Positions 44,054 to 56,571 are shown, counted from the first letter of the stretch. The stretch: 64,000 bases of DNA from Aphelenchoides besseyi (GCA_024699855.1 JAMPIQ010000001.1:10106001-10170000); one strand, 5' to 3'. Notes: generated from the letters alone by a model not told the origin. Numbers and translations: made by a program.

Positions 44054-44957
44054 CTATAAATAGAATTGCTATCGATAGTACACGGATTTTAGATTAATGA
44101 TAGTTTACGCATTCAAAGAAAAGAAACAGATAGAATAAGGAGCGACCGATCGTCTTGATTGTTCACATATTTGTTGCGGCCAATAAGAACAAGAATATTC
44201 ATTCAGGGCGAATAAAATAACAACAACAGAAATGATCGTCTACTCGGGACGATCGGCAATGTGAGAAGTGAGGTGAAAAGGTGAGTGAGCAAGATCGCCC
44301 CAGCGAGTGGCGGGGCAACAGGAAGCCGTCTATGACAGCAGAATAATCGCTTGATTTCACGCGGTCGCGACATATTGGTCAAGTAAAATCGAAAGTGAAA
44401 ATGAACGAAAAGAGGCGTTGCGTGGTAGAAACTTACAATCAAGTAAAGTCGTGGTCGGTTTCAACCACTAACATTCGAATTGAATTTCCAAAAAAATTAC
44501 ATCGATTCTCACCAATCTGACCATCGACGGCAATTTGCCTCCAACATTGGCATTGATTTTCGAACGCAATCACTTCGAACACTTCGACGATCGGATGTTG
44601 AAGTTCTCTCATAAAAACTATAAACGAGTTCGAAAATGACCGAAGTACCGACGCTGTTGACACAGAATCCAGAATTCTCCATTGAATTGATTCACAGATA
44701 ACATGAGTTTGTTCTTTGTGATGTCTGATGGAATGTCGATTTGATTGTTTATAATGAGAATAAATGACTACATTGCTAACTGAATTTCACGATCATTTGA
44801 TACAACTGTTTAATAAGAGACTCAAGAAGTCACAGAGAATGAATTTGAGTTTCGATTGTCCGAAAAGACAAGGAGTGGTTGAAGAGCGTGGTCGAACTCT
44901 CAACTTTTCAGTTCAAAACACATTTCATTTTGTTTGCAGGTCAGTGGACGGTTGGCA
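44054..44957. other. stretch without a supported gene
   Basis: A - strand frame at 44439-44663 (containing EVFEVIAFENQCQCWRQIAV, with a GTGAGA donor after DGQIG) might be an exon of an unknown gene, but no partner exon was found. The right end holds a TTTGCAG acceptor-like site at 44939, just before the kinase gene start. Confidence 0.38.
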
Positions 44958-47899
44958 ATGAATGTGAGTTCCCAGTATCTCAACAACTTCGATCCAACTT
45001 TACAGCGAACCTCCGAATTGTCGTTCAAAAACGGCGAGCTTCTGCTTCTGACTTCAGAAGCGGCACCAATAAACGAGCGATTGGACGACGCAAGTGATCA
45101 CTCGTCCGTCTACAGCGACGACTTGGAGTTGATTCTCGATGCACAAGAGGACTTCGAACAACAACAAATGACCAAACAGGAAATCACAGAGCGACTTCTG
45201 AGGTTCGAGTGTTCATCAGAAAGTTTGATTGTTCGGTTTCAGTTTTGGTCTCGATCGTGATGGTCTTCCGGTGCGAGCGGATTTACTGTTTGCGAATTTC
45301 GAACAAGCAGCGGAGTTTTGTTGGAGTTCAGAAGAAGTGAATTGTTGGCACAAGTGGTTGGGATACGAGTGTCGACCGATCGAAGAACCTCACATTGTGC
45401 TTTGGGATTACGAAGGTGGAACGAGTTGTTTGGATTTGAGCTGTTCAGCCGGAGATGTCGTCAATGTGATGGCCGAAGAATACCAGTGAGTTTTCTTGTT
45501 GTAATCATCAATCCACTTTTTTTTGTAGAGTAAGATTCGTTGGAGAGTTGTTCAAAGATTGCGGTCACTATATGCGTCTGCCTCAACGTTGGTCACTGGC
45601 TCGTTGGATGAACAACAAGACATTCGAACCACTCACTGGACTCATTCCTTCATCCTGGTTGATCAGCAAGAAGTTTCATGATGGTGTGTACAGATATTGA
45701 AATCGATTTTGACTGAGCCCTAGAAAATCGACATTATTTCAAACGTACTACGTGGTTTTTGGACACCACAGATTTTTCTTCAGCTTACGAAAAGATGTTA
45801 GACAATCGATCTTCTCATCGTGCGGGATTATTCGTGATCTTCAGTCCTCAGTGGTTGAATTTGGACCCCGCCGATCATCGACCGTTCGTTCTTTTGGTCA
45901 TGTGTCAGAAGGCTATTGAATATGTTCGAGAGACTGTTCGTTTGGTCGATGAACAGATTCGGCCACAAGTTGCAACTCAAAAGCTTTTGCAATTGATTGC
46001 AAATGCTCGTCGAGAACAAACAACTCGTAGAACTCCAACACCGTTGGCCATGACTCCCGACACAGTTCAATCGTCGGCTCCAAGTGTCATTAATCCGTTA
46101 GTTTCGATTGCACCAACTGAGCGTCAAACAGCTAGGTCCGAAACACAAACAGCAACCAAAACAACAACTCCACAGACCAATATTCAATCTCCAAACCAAC
46201 AGGAAGAACCGGACGAGCTCTTTGCCGAGCACGTTTCAACTCCATACTACGTTAAAGTGGGTGAACAAAAGACAGAATGAATATTGTCTTTAGTCGTATA
46301 CGATCAGTCGTAGTTCTTTGGGTCGCTATCTACTTTTCGATCATCAATATGAAACGCTCTATGATTTGGTTTACCATCTCTCAAACTTTGTCTCGCCATT
46401 ACCACATCTTCTCGATGGAGGACCGTTGTCTTTTGGTAAACATCAGTACTTCAACGCGATTCCATCACCACCGAAACCAACTCGCGATCTCTATTCTCTG
46501 ACTATGCAAATGGAACAAATCGCCGCTCGTCATTTCGATCAAGTCGCCGAACCGGCGGTTTTACGTCGTGCCTTCGATTACGTTTACAAAACGGTCTTCA
46601 ACCCTTTCAAACGTACTCACAAAGAATACGCTGAAAGTGCTGGATTGTCAAATGCAGTCGTGGAAGAAGCTCGTGCATTCTGTGATCAATACCAGCAGCC
46701 AAAGAAGAAAGAAGCGGTCAGTTGGTCTGATAGAAGCGAGTTGAATTCTTTCAGGATAAATTGCCGGCTAATCAGTTGCCAAAAGACGAAGCTGAACTTC
46801 GTCCGATGAAGGGCGTTCAATTGGATGCAAATCGTTTGGAATTCAACGAAGAAGATCTCTTAGGTGCTGGAGCATTTGGTTCCGTGTACAGAGGCAAATT
46901 GAAGATCGATGGAGATGTCACGATTCCGGTGGCCGTGAAGAAACTGGAAATCGAACCACCGAGCGACGAGAAACAACAGGCGTGGATTGCTGAGATGGAA
47001 GTTCTGCAGGTTGTATCGCATCCGAATGTTGCTTGTTTCTACGGTTTCTGTTACGACGAGAAACAAGAAAACACTATGTTGGCATTAGAGTTGATGAACT
47101 GCGGAGCGTTGGCTGACTTTCTCAGGGTGACCAACCAGATAGTCTCGGTGGTTATTGACTGTTGCAGAATCGGGAGTTCAAAATATCTACAAACGAACAA
47201 GTTGACTTTCTGGTTCAAATTGCTCGTGGAATGAGTTATTTGCACTCTCTAGACCCGCCAATCATCCACGGCGATTTGGCTGCTCGCAACGTCCTGATGC
47301 AACATCATCCGATAGATCGAACTCGGTAGCCAGCAAACAGTCAATCTAATCGTGTTTTCAGTTACATACTCAAAGTCTCGGACTTTGGTTTGTCCCAAAA
47401 CTTGTCGTCACGATGTTCACTTCTACCCTGACAATCCGAACAAGTTGCCGTGAGTTTTCATCCAGTTACGTATTTTCACTTCGCCTTCAGATTTAAATGG
47501 TTGCCGCCGGAAGTTTTGCAGCGCAGCGAAATGAACGTCAAGGCGGATGTTTGGGCCTTCGGAGTCACGGCAATTGAGTTCTTTGGAGTGCAGGAGCCGT
47601 ACGGAATTCTTGGAGCCGAAAGAATCTTTTCGATGTGCAAAGGTGAGAACGAACTGAACGGTCGATTCCACTGGTTTTCAGAGGGTCATCGAATGGAACG
47701 ACCCGCGAGTATGCCCATCTACATCTACGATGTGATTCTGCGTTGTTGGCGTTTTCAGCCCGTGGATCGTCCGTCTTTTGTCGAAATCGTCGATCGCTTG
47801 CAACCGTTTTATATCGAGAATGAGACTCAACATTTGAATCTAATTGCCAACCGTTTGACTTCCGATAAAGAGGAGATGAAAAAGAATAAGGGACTGTAA
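44958..47899 (+). CDS. SH3-SH2 non-receptor tyrosine kinase with atypical SH2
   Basis: Src-like domain order. Ten exons: 44958-45202, 45243-45485, 45529-45683, 45724-46256, 46294-46716, 46755-47126, 47168-47325, 47362-47449, 47491-47642, 47682-47899. The N-terminus (MNVSSQYLNNFDPTLQRTSE) is unique. SH3-like: VLWDYEGGTSCLDLSCSAGD to GLIPSSWLI. SH2-like: TTWFLDTTDFSSAYEKMLDN, GLFVIFSPQ (the FLVR arginine is missing), then about 110 extra Ser/Thr/Gln/Pro-rich residues before YYVK-SYTISRSSLGRYLLFD. Kinase: LLGAGAFGSVYRG, VAVKKLE, IIHGDLAARNVLM (HRD is HGD, Asp kept), LKVSDFGLSQN, KWLPPEVL, ADVWAFGVTAIEFFG. In the exon 47362-47449 the frame of DFGLSQN and the frame of HDVHFYPDNPNKLP differ by one base. 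Confidence 0.87.
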
Positions 47900-48586
47900 G
47901 GAAATAAATTTGAAATTGTTTTCTTGTATCCGATATCTTCTGTATGCTGTTGAATAGAAACTCTGGAAGCATAGGTCTCAGTAAGACGTCTTGATAAGAA
48001 AGGCCAGCGATTTCAAATGTTTCAACTAATCTCAACCACGTAGTTGACGACTATAAGCAAGTTTTCAAGGTTGTTGAAGTGAAAACAGTTAGCGGTCATC
48101 TGCATCAGAACAACCAAAGTTTAATGAACTTCTGGAATTTGGCCGGGCAAGAACGCAAAAAAAAGTCATCTAAACGTTAGGATTGTTGTCGATTGCGAGA
48201 TTCTCGATGAACCTGTTCCTTAACAGCATCTTTGGGTTAACCAATTCGAATTGTACAAGTTCTTCGGTCTGATGGAAACGACAAAATAAAACGGTTTGTA
48301 CGACCTCTCAAGCATGAGGATTGGGAGGAGTAGAAACGATTTTCAGGAGCTCAAAAAATGAGGATAAGAGAAGGCTGTTAGCGTGATCATTTCATCAACA
48401 TCTAACATCTGGTTCGGCGCAACAGTCAGATTGCTATTTAACTGCTTAATAGCTCTGTTCGTGTAAGAAAGTGAAACCAATTGATCAGTCGAAATTGAAG
48501 TTTATTGCAAATACGATAAATGAATAGAAGAGATACGGAAACTAAAACACCTGTTTTGACTATAATAACATATCTGAAGATTATAT
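47900..48586. other. convergent 3' intergenic stretch
   Basis: Between the stop of the tyrosine kinase (+, with AATAAA at about 47903) and the stop of the Argonaute gene (-). AT-rich, no gene, RNA or repeat recognised. Confidence 0.45.
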
Positions 48587-51500
48587 TTAAGCATTGATAC
48601 GTTTTTCTCGATGTGGATGATTTTCGTAAGCGAGTTTGTTGGTCATTTCAATGTCTTGCTCCTCTTCATCTGCATAGCTACGAGTGATCTGCTGAACTTG
48701 AGGTCTGAAAAGAATGGACGGGCTCGGACGATTAGTTTTATTTACATGTTGTAAGAAGCATTCAAATTGTTGCGACCACGTTTCGCGTATTCTTCAGCAA
48801 CATACGAGGGAGTCGGTTTTGAGATCGGACATGTGACAATCTGATGAGCGAAACAAAGGTCGTGAGTCAGACGCTGCAAGTCGTCCATTTTCATTTTGGA
48901 GTTGTTGGCAAGAACCGTATAACGAGAAACTTTTGCGGTACCCTAAACCTGAGGTTGTTGGGATATTTGATAAGATAAGAAACCTGGAGAGTGACCTGAG
49001 AATTCAAATAGAACTCGGAAACCAACGGGCTCACAACAACACGATCCACAACAACTCCAGAACGTAGATTTTGTTCTTGTGGCGATTGACTGGGATCGGG
49101 ACGTTCGGGAGTAAAACGCATATTGTGAATTGTTCACGACCATGTTCACACATGAGCACAAGTTTGGTGTTCGATCCGAAATGCTCATCGATAATCGACT
49201 GGAACATCGGCACTTCTTGACTAACAACCTGAAAGTAACAAGTGAGCTTTGATGGTCAATGTTCCAAATCAACCTTCGAAAACTGTCCGTCCGAACATCC
49301 GTTGCGATAAATGACAACCAAATTCGGTGACTGGTTGTTGCGATTGCTGAGATAACGCTTGAAAACGTCTTCCGTGGCATAGTGCATGCTCGACAAGTGG
49401 TTATTCAGGCCGGCCGGTTGATAGATGTAATCTCCAGCAAAGGTTCCCGTGTTCATCGTGTCGTTGGCTGAGTACTAAAGTTAAAGATTTAGAGAACACA
49501 AGAATCTTCGAACTCACTCCAAGAACAGACGGTGCAGCTGCTTTACTTGTATTCAAAGAGGAAATCGCGTGATTCAACGCGAACCCAATGATCAAATGGT
49601 TGACTCCGAGCAAGTTAGAGTTGGAAGAAACTTCGTAATTCAATCCGCCCAACTTGATGTTCGTTTTGCTCACAATGTTCTCCATAGTCAACCACTTTCC
49701 ACGTCCACAATTATCCAGTCCAGAAGCGTCGATCATCGTTTTCAGTAGAACATTCTGAGTGATAATTCCGTGACGTTGTTCGAATGCTTTCAAGAACACT
49801 GAATGGAGTATCGAAGTCATATAAAAGCATAAATACAAACTGACAATGAATTTGTTTGTCTTCTGTCGGAGTCAAAACAACAAGAAACTCGAGTCCGTTT
49901 TCCACAGCTTCCAAAAGATACTCTACGAACACGTCGATTCGGTTTCTGCCGTCCAACTCAATCACACAGCAATCAGCTGGATTCACCAAATGCAGTCCAC
50001 GATCTTCACAAGCATTCATATAAGACGAACACATTTGTCTAAACGTGCAGATACACGAGTTTCTGTTGTTCACTTACTCCAAACGTTCATGATTCAACGA
50101 TAGTTTTTGGGAATGAAACGCACACATCGCCCAAATTTTTGGAGATTGTGCCGGCACAATAAAAGCACTCGGCTCCCAACGACCTTTCTGTTGAACGAAC
50201 AATGTTCGCTTGTCCTGATAGACTAATTCGGGTGGTGCAATGATTCGGGCTTTCAACTGAAATCTTTTGGTCTCAAAGATAAGGCAACAGTTCTGCCTAC
50301 TTTAATCGGATGTTCTTGCACTTTGATTCTCACATTTTGCAGAAACTTCGAGTTGGCAAAGTTCGCTGATCCGGCAATCGCTTGAACTTGTGGTTGCAGC
50401 TGAGCGGGGCGAACAGCTGCGTATCGAATCATCTGTCGATGTATGTCGGCGGGCAGATTTTGAACTCGTTGATTGTCACAAACCATACACAACTCCATGG
50501 GATAGTAGTGACGTTGTGGTCCTCGCTTCGCAATCAAAACCGGCGCTTCGGGATGTTGGAGAGGAATCTTATGATAGAGTTGAAAGTATTGTTCAACTGT
50601 AATCTTTGTGTTGTTGTAAATGAACGTCTGTTGATCGGCTGCATCCCCAATGTCGTGAATTCTGAAGCTCATGACTCGCGAGTTCTCCGGACCTTCGTGC
50701 AAATGTTTCGGTCGAACGTAGAGACCGCGAAGAATTTGGAGCAAGCCTTGACGATTATGGAGTATTTGTGCAATCTTGTCGTAAACGCTGTTTTCCCAAT
50801 AATGAAATGGTGTGAGACGTGCTTCAGAAACAAAGTAATTAACAGAACAGTTGGATCAACTCACGTTCAACGGCAATAGCCAACTGCGTTTGCCCATTCT
50901 GTCCTTCAATCAATCGAGAGACTTTAGCGGCGCCCACGCCAACGTAAATACCGTTGGGAAAGAACGGAAACTCTTGATTATATCCGAAAGTGGTTGGCTT
51001 AAGAACATACGTAACACCATGGCTGAACGAAACAAACTCATCTCTGAAGACACAAATGAGATCGGAAAAGTGGTTGTGATCTCACGCTTTCTCGATCATG
51101 TCTTGTGATGATGCAACATCGAGAAAGTGCGAAATATGATCAGTTCGCCGATCAAAGTTCGCTGTCGCACATTGACGAACAATTCCAGTGTCCAATTCGC
51201 CTTCAACTGCTTCGATCTTGAACAGGAACTTGGTGCAATTGAGAAGAGTGTGCTGAAAGAAGACGAACAGACGAGCATCGATTGTGTTGCTTACCTTCAC
51301 AAATGGATCTGCATGAGCATCAAGCAGCTCTTCTTCAATCTCAAATGTCTCCGTGTACTCGTTCTGAAACACACTTTCAATTTCCATCCTATTCCCCATG
51401 GTTACTTTCAATTTCAATTTGTTCAATGAGTACAAAGTCGACGTCAAATCATAGTACAGAGATTCTCGGGCATTGAATGTGACGCCAAACTTTTTGATTG

Positions 51501-51899
51501 CCGCTCTGAAGATCCGCAAACAAGCCGACCGTCGTCCAAAAACGTTGTAACTGAAAAGCAAGAGGTTACTTCTCAAGCATGAGTCATTGAACTGACTCTC
51601 CGGTTGTTGGATCTGTGAATGAAATGCTCTTTTCTTCGTTTCCAATCGATTTCAATCCACTGATGTCTACTTGATAGCGATGAACGATCGTCGGTGAGAT
51701 CTCCGCTCGGAACAAATTCGTGACGACATTTGCAAATTCCAGTCCCACTTTATTTCCTGGTTCCATACGCTTCGGATACACCGGAGCAGATGGTCGGATC
51801 TGAAACTCGAAATTGGTTTCGTTGTTCCAACCGGTCACTTACCCCCAGATATTCGAGGAACTCCTCATTGAGGTCGTTTTTCTTGGATCGACTCAACAT
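48587..51899 (-). CDS. WAGO-like Argonaute lacking slicer residues
   Basis: Nematode-type Argonaute binding small guide RNAs. Start at 51899 (MLSRSKKNDLNEEFLEYLG), then IRPSAPVYPKRMEPGNKVGL, N and L1 regions with NVFGRRSACLRIFRAAIKKF, a PAZ-type segment (TFIYNNTKITVEQYFQLYHK, GPQRHYYPMELCMVCDNQRV), L2/MID (RWEPSAFIVPAQSPKIWAMC; GLEFLVVLTPTEDKQIH) and a PIWI domain. In PIWI the first catalytic Asp (GIDVTH in slicers) is GFALNH, the second (YRDG) is YRNG, and the late His position reads KVSRYTVL. Other PIWI marks remain: NIKLGGLNYEV, DGQFSKVV, TGTFAGDYIYQPAG, GVVVDRVVVSPLVSEFYLNS, MDDLQRLTHDLCFAHQIVT. It ends HREKRINA at 48587. About a dozen short introns. Predicted to bind RNA but not cut. Confidence 0.92.
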
Positions 51900-52368
51900 A
51901 AAGTTAAGAATTCACGTTAAAAACAAATTTAAATGTCAGTTAAAAAAGTAGAGAACACACGTGTTGAACGCCAACCACCCAACTTGTCAACCAGCAGTTT
52001 ATTGAGACGAAAAGTCCGACACTCCGACGACTATCGATTTCCATCGAACGGCGTCAGAGTTGGCTCTGAAGTCATTTTACATCTCTCCTTTAAAACAGAT
52101 TACGCAATCAGAAGTTAACGTTCAACACCCATTCCATCTCACTTCTTTATTGCTCGTTCGGAGAAGATTGTTTGTTGGATCCTGAAAGCACAAACTGATT
52201 CTCGATGGGAAAGTTTGCAATTAGCGATGCATGGAAATTTGGATCTTAAATTCTGTTTCAGTTTTGGGAGATCAGTCGAAGTCAAAGCAAAAAAGCAAAA
52301 CGGTCGTGTGTTCTGTTGCTGTGAATTGTGTGCTGATCGTGAAACCTCCGGATCGAGATCGTGGTCCG
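51900..52368. other. intergenic stretch between divergent genes
   Basis: Shared upstream region of the Argonaute gene (-) and the Kunitz-like membrane protein (+). Small frames on both strands have no recognisable domain. No clear TATA box. Confidence 0.4.
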
Positions 52369-54373
52369 ATGTTGTCAAGAATTAAGATACTGTTGCTCTT
52401 TCTGCTCAGTGGATTCGTTGGCATCTCTTTTGTCAGTTCGGTAACTGATCAAATCTCGACGGTAACAGTAAAGAAACCGTATAATCTGAATCCGGATTAT
52501 CGTAAGTTTTTGATCTTCGTTAAGGTGAATTTGTTCTTTTCAGCTGGAGATCAATATTTGCATCCTTGCGACGCTTATTTGTCCCTAAATTCAAGTAGCA
52601 ATACTTATGTGTACGATAAAAATGCGGGAAAATGCGTACCTGGCAAATACAATTTTCCTTTTCTAATTCCCTTCATATCTTACGTGAGTTTTTTCTATTT
52701 ATCCTTTTTTATATTCTTGCAGGAGGATTGTATGACGATTTGTGTTTGGCGTTGTAACAATGGTCTTCAACCGTTTCTGAACCAAAGCAGCACAGAGGGC
52801 TTTCAAGTTGCCTCATGTGAATCTGATCGTGATTGTCCTATGCCTACATCCGAACGCCGTGGTTATGGTCGATCGTGTACTAAGTTCAAAACATTGAATT
52901 CCACGCGCAGATATTGTTGTTATGGACGTGAGTTATACAACAATATGGAGGTAAAATCAAATTTAGCAAAAAACGTGTGTTATCGCAGTGATGTTGAACA
53001 AGAGGGAAGAAATACTGAGTACATTTACTGGCGCAACAATACGGAATGTGTAAGCACTGGTGGTGCGCATCACTACAAATTTGCGACGAAAGTAAGTTTT
53101 CAATTGAAAAGATGAATACACGTTACGTTTAGGAAGAATGTGAGTTGGCGTGTCTTGCGGAAGATGTTTGCGATTCGGGTGCTCGACCGCGGGTTGAGCA
53201 GGGCAAAGTTCGACGGTACAACAAAGAAAACAATAAGGATTGCGATCCCCCTGATAATTACAATAATTGGTATCTTTCGTTCAAGAAGGCAAAAGACGAA
53301 AATGACGGTGTATGTTGTCCTGGTCGTAAGTTCGTGTTTTTGGAATCTCCTTAGAATGAGCACTTAAGGTCCACAACTAACGTACGTAACACAATTTACT
53401 GCTTCTACTCCTCAACCAACAACTACTCAAAAAACGACTATCAAGGAAGAGAAGACGTCAAGTATCACAGCTTTGAAATCTGAGGTTGAAAGTTTTACTG
53501 TCAGGACTTCTAAGAATTCAACCAGTGAATCGAGTAGTGAGCCAACTCAATCTTCCACGATCTCGTCTACTAAAGAAAGAACTTTGACTCCGGTCGTTCC
53601 GCCGAGCAAACCGCATTCATCAACTGACAATGTCGCGATTCCAGCAAAGAAAAAGAAGGGAAAGTGAGTTGAAGGGCAATAAGATCGCAAATAATGTTTG
53701 ACATTCAGAAAATCGAGTATGACTTTAATCATTTTGTTGATTGTTGTTGCAATGTTACTCACCGTTTTGGCTCTCAGTCTTCTCGCATTCTTTCTGCATC
53801 GTCGAAACAAAAAAGCTCAAAAACGCGAAGGTAAGTGACCATAAGCAGAGCTTCAATTCTTGTTTTTCAGACGAAATAGCACTGCGTCGAAATGCAGCTC
53901 GAATCGCCGAATTTCAAGCTCTACAGAAGAAGAAGGCGGAAATGAAGAAAAATGAGAAGGTACCACCACGTAAACTTCGCGGTCAAATCATTGAGGGACT
54001 ACCACCTCCTGGGCCAGTCGGATGGGAGCCGGATCAGATCTCGGCTCGAAAATTCAAGCACATGGGACCGTTGAAGTGGGAACAAAGACCACCGGTCACT
54101 ATGGTATCTTCCATTCAATAATTTTGCTTCAGTTTTCATTTTCAGGTTCACGCGCTTGAGAACGACGAGCCGCCGGTATTAAATCCCGATCAACACATCG
54201 AATGGGACGATGAACAAAACTTTGTCGTCGATATTGGCTCGGAAGTCGAGGAGGTTTATCGCAACGGTCAACGAGTTATGCCAGCGAAACGTCCATCCGC
54301 TCAACCGCCTGCTCGGAACACTCCACGTCGTTCGGCCGAGAATCGTCAACTGAAGGCCATTCGTGAGGATTAG
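52369..54373 (+). CDS. Kunitz-like, single-pass membrane protein
   Basis: Start at 52369 with signal peptide MLSRIKILLLFLLSGFVGIS. The extracellular part has several divergent Kunitz/BPTI-like modules: CDAYLSLNSSSNTYVYDKNA with KCVPGKY and EEDCMTICVWRC; ASCESDRDCPMPTSERRG with RYCCYG; and CVSTGGAHHYKFATKEECEL, whose FATKEEC is the strongest Kunitz sign. Further cysteines follow (AEDVCDSG, CDPPDNYNNWYLSFKKAK). A Ser/Thr-rich stalk precedes one membrane helix (MTLIILLIVVAMLLTVLALS). The tail of about 140 residues is basic then proline-rich (VPPRKLRGQIIEGLPPPGPV) and ends RQLKAIRED at 54371-54373. Nematode multi-Kunitz proteins of this kind are mostly uncharacterised. Inhibitor loops were not identified. 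Confidence 0.78.
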
Positions 54374-55821
54374 ATCTTTTTTCTGTTTGTGTACCAATTT
54401 TGTCGTTTACTCGGAAATAGATCAGGTTGACGCTAAAAAGGTACTGGAATGCTTCAAAGCCTCTGAAAGATCAAACTTGAGAGACCAAGCGACTCGTATA
54501 CACTCTCGATGACAAACGTTCAGTCTCAACATCTAATAATCGATAGTCTCCCAATTCTGAGAGATTGCATATAAATCAAAATTATTAGGTAGCTCCATGT
54601 AGTTTTGAGTTTAATGGTGCGAAAATCTCACTTATATTGATTGCCTCGAAACAATAGCTTTCATAAAAGAATGGATCTTTACTATTCCTATGTTTAGTTC
54701 GATGTTAAGCAGTTGCTATCGGTTCTTAATATGAGTCTTGATTATTCGTATTTAGAATGTAATGAAAGATCATTTTATGCGCATTTCCTTGCTATCAAAG
54801 TTCTTAATCGGAGATTTAAATGCGCGGCTTTTGCAAGTTTTGGATGATGCGATGTGCGGAGTTTGCGGAGCTTTTGTCGAGCATTTTCGAGCACACTGAT
54901 AGGAGATTTAACGCTTATTAACAGGATAATGAATACTTCGTGTCGGGAAGGCCTTCAGAAGTTAAAAGTTATTTTCTAACACTGTTCGATACTCATGACA
55001 TTTACAAAGAAACACCACGCTGCTCCATCTTGGCATATGGAATTAAGAAAAAATTTTCAAAGGTAGCCAAAGTCTCGCAACAAAGATCGTAGGTAAAGTA
55101 TGTAAAAAATCAACCAGGATCTTCTTAGCAGCCAACATATTCGACAAGAGGTATCAGACGATCACCAACCCGAACTACCATCTGCGCCGAAACACAGTAA
55201 CGCCGAGACCGACCGAAACTCATGTACATATCCTAGGTACCGAAGCACGTTATTTTTAAAGAAGCCGCTCAATCAAAGGGCTGGCTGACCAGTGGGTCGG
55301 AAGCAGAGTGAGAGAAGCAAAGAACAAGTGATCTCTCACCCGTTCTGTGACCTCTTTTCTCCTCCAAAAAACAGTCCGCGTTTTCTATTGGAGTGAACAA
55401 CAGAGAACCAATCAGCGCGCTCCTTCGACTCTACGGACAGAACTTGTTTTATCAGAATAATACAAAAAACTGCAAAGATGTGGTTTCTGTTTTACAAAAT
55501 GATCAACAACGTATTTCAGATTAGAGGGTTGCATTTAATTGTTCTAATTAGCAGCACCAATGATTTTTTAATTAGTTACTGTTGTGTAGTACTCTTGTAA
55601 TTAAAAATTTGCCCGGTTTTTCTTCTTATTCCGATCACTTTTGATAACCAAGTGGCTGGGCTTCTCCAATCAAATCGACTACCATCTTATCATTTTGCAA
55701 TAAAGTTTGTTGTTTGAGAGCCGAATCAAATGTCTTAAATGGTTGACGATAAGTGTTTATAGAGTAAAATTACAGCAAAGTTATGATGATCGAAACATAA
55801 ATTATTGAGATGATTTCTTTA
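54374..55821. other. 1.4-kb stretch without a gene
   Basis: Between the Kunitz-like gene (+) and the HP1 gene (-), which converge here. AT-rich, with a more GC-rich patch at 55240-55440. I looked for tRNA, 5S, snRNA and spliced-leader signatures and saw none that convinced me. Confidence 0.4.
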
Positions 55822-56571
55822 TTACGAGTGTTGAGCCCAAAAGTCGAGCAGCACCTGAAAAAATATTTGTATTTTTGGAGACTTCAGAGAACAATACCAA
55901 TGGACAAAAACGACGGATAACATCGTATGGAGTTGCTTCCACGACTTCCACATTCATTTCGTTGCGAAACGCACAGAGAACGTAGAGCTCGTTGTTGACT
56001 CTTCGAACGCCAAAAATGCGAGGCGATTGGTCGAACTCAACTCGGTATCTGTCTTTTTTCCAGGTGGACACATCACCCAAGTAACTCAACTCGTTAAAAG
56101 AATCAAAATTCGATTCTTTGTTTTTCTTCGTCGGTTGAGCTCCCGCAAACTCGTTGTCGTTATCTTGGATATGCGATCGTTTTTGTGACTGAAAACGACG
56201 ATTGGTTCAACAAAACTTGGAACTTACTTTTTGGTCAGCGCCTTCAGATTCGATACCAATCGCATTCGTCTCTGCGGCTTTCAACTTCTCCTCGAAAGCG
56301 GCTATGCTCTCATCGCAACTTATCTGAAACTCTCCCACGTAATCTTTTTTATCTCCCTGGACTCACAAAGCTCTCCATTGGTTCCCAGCTGTTGTATTTT
56401 GGATTATTGTAACTGAAAAACAAACGCTTATTGGTCAATAGAAAAAACTGCTTGTGCTCTTGAGCAGTGAACTAACCCTTTCCATTGAACCAGGTACTCG
56501 ACTTCTCCGTTTACAAATCGTTTGTCCAAAATATTCTTGACCACATAGACTTTGGATTGTTTCTTTGGCAT
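55822..56571 (-). CDS. hpl: heterochromatin protein 1 homologue
   Basis: HP1/CBX-type reader of methylated histone H3 lysine 9, acting in the nucleus. Start at 56571 (MPKKQSKVYVVKNILDKRFV). The chromodomain is VNGEVEYLVQWKG joined across a short intron to YNNPKYNSWEPMESF, then ISCDESIAAFEEKLK. The aromatic cage residues (Tyr in VYVV, Trp in QWKG, Tyr in KGY) are all present. A hinge (SQKRSHIQDNDNEFAGAQPT) leads to a chromoshadow-like domain: YRVEFDQSPRIFGVRRVNNE, NVEVVEATPYDVIRRFCPL, and after an intron VLLDFWAQHS with the stop at 55822. Four introns. The shadow domain is divergent, so dimer and PxVxL binding are inferred. Confidence 0.9.

Noticed and set aside
55240..55440. GC-richer patch that could be an RNA gene
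   Set aside because: No tRNA, 5S, snRNA or spliced-leader signature could be recognised; no basis to call it.
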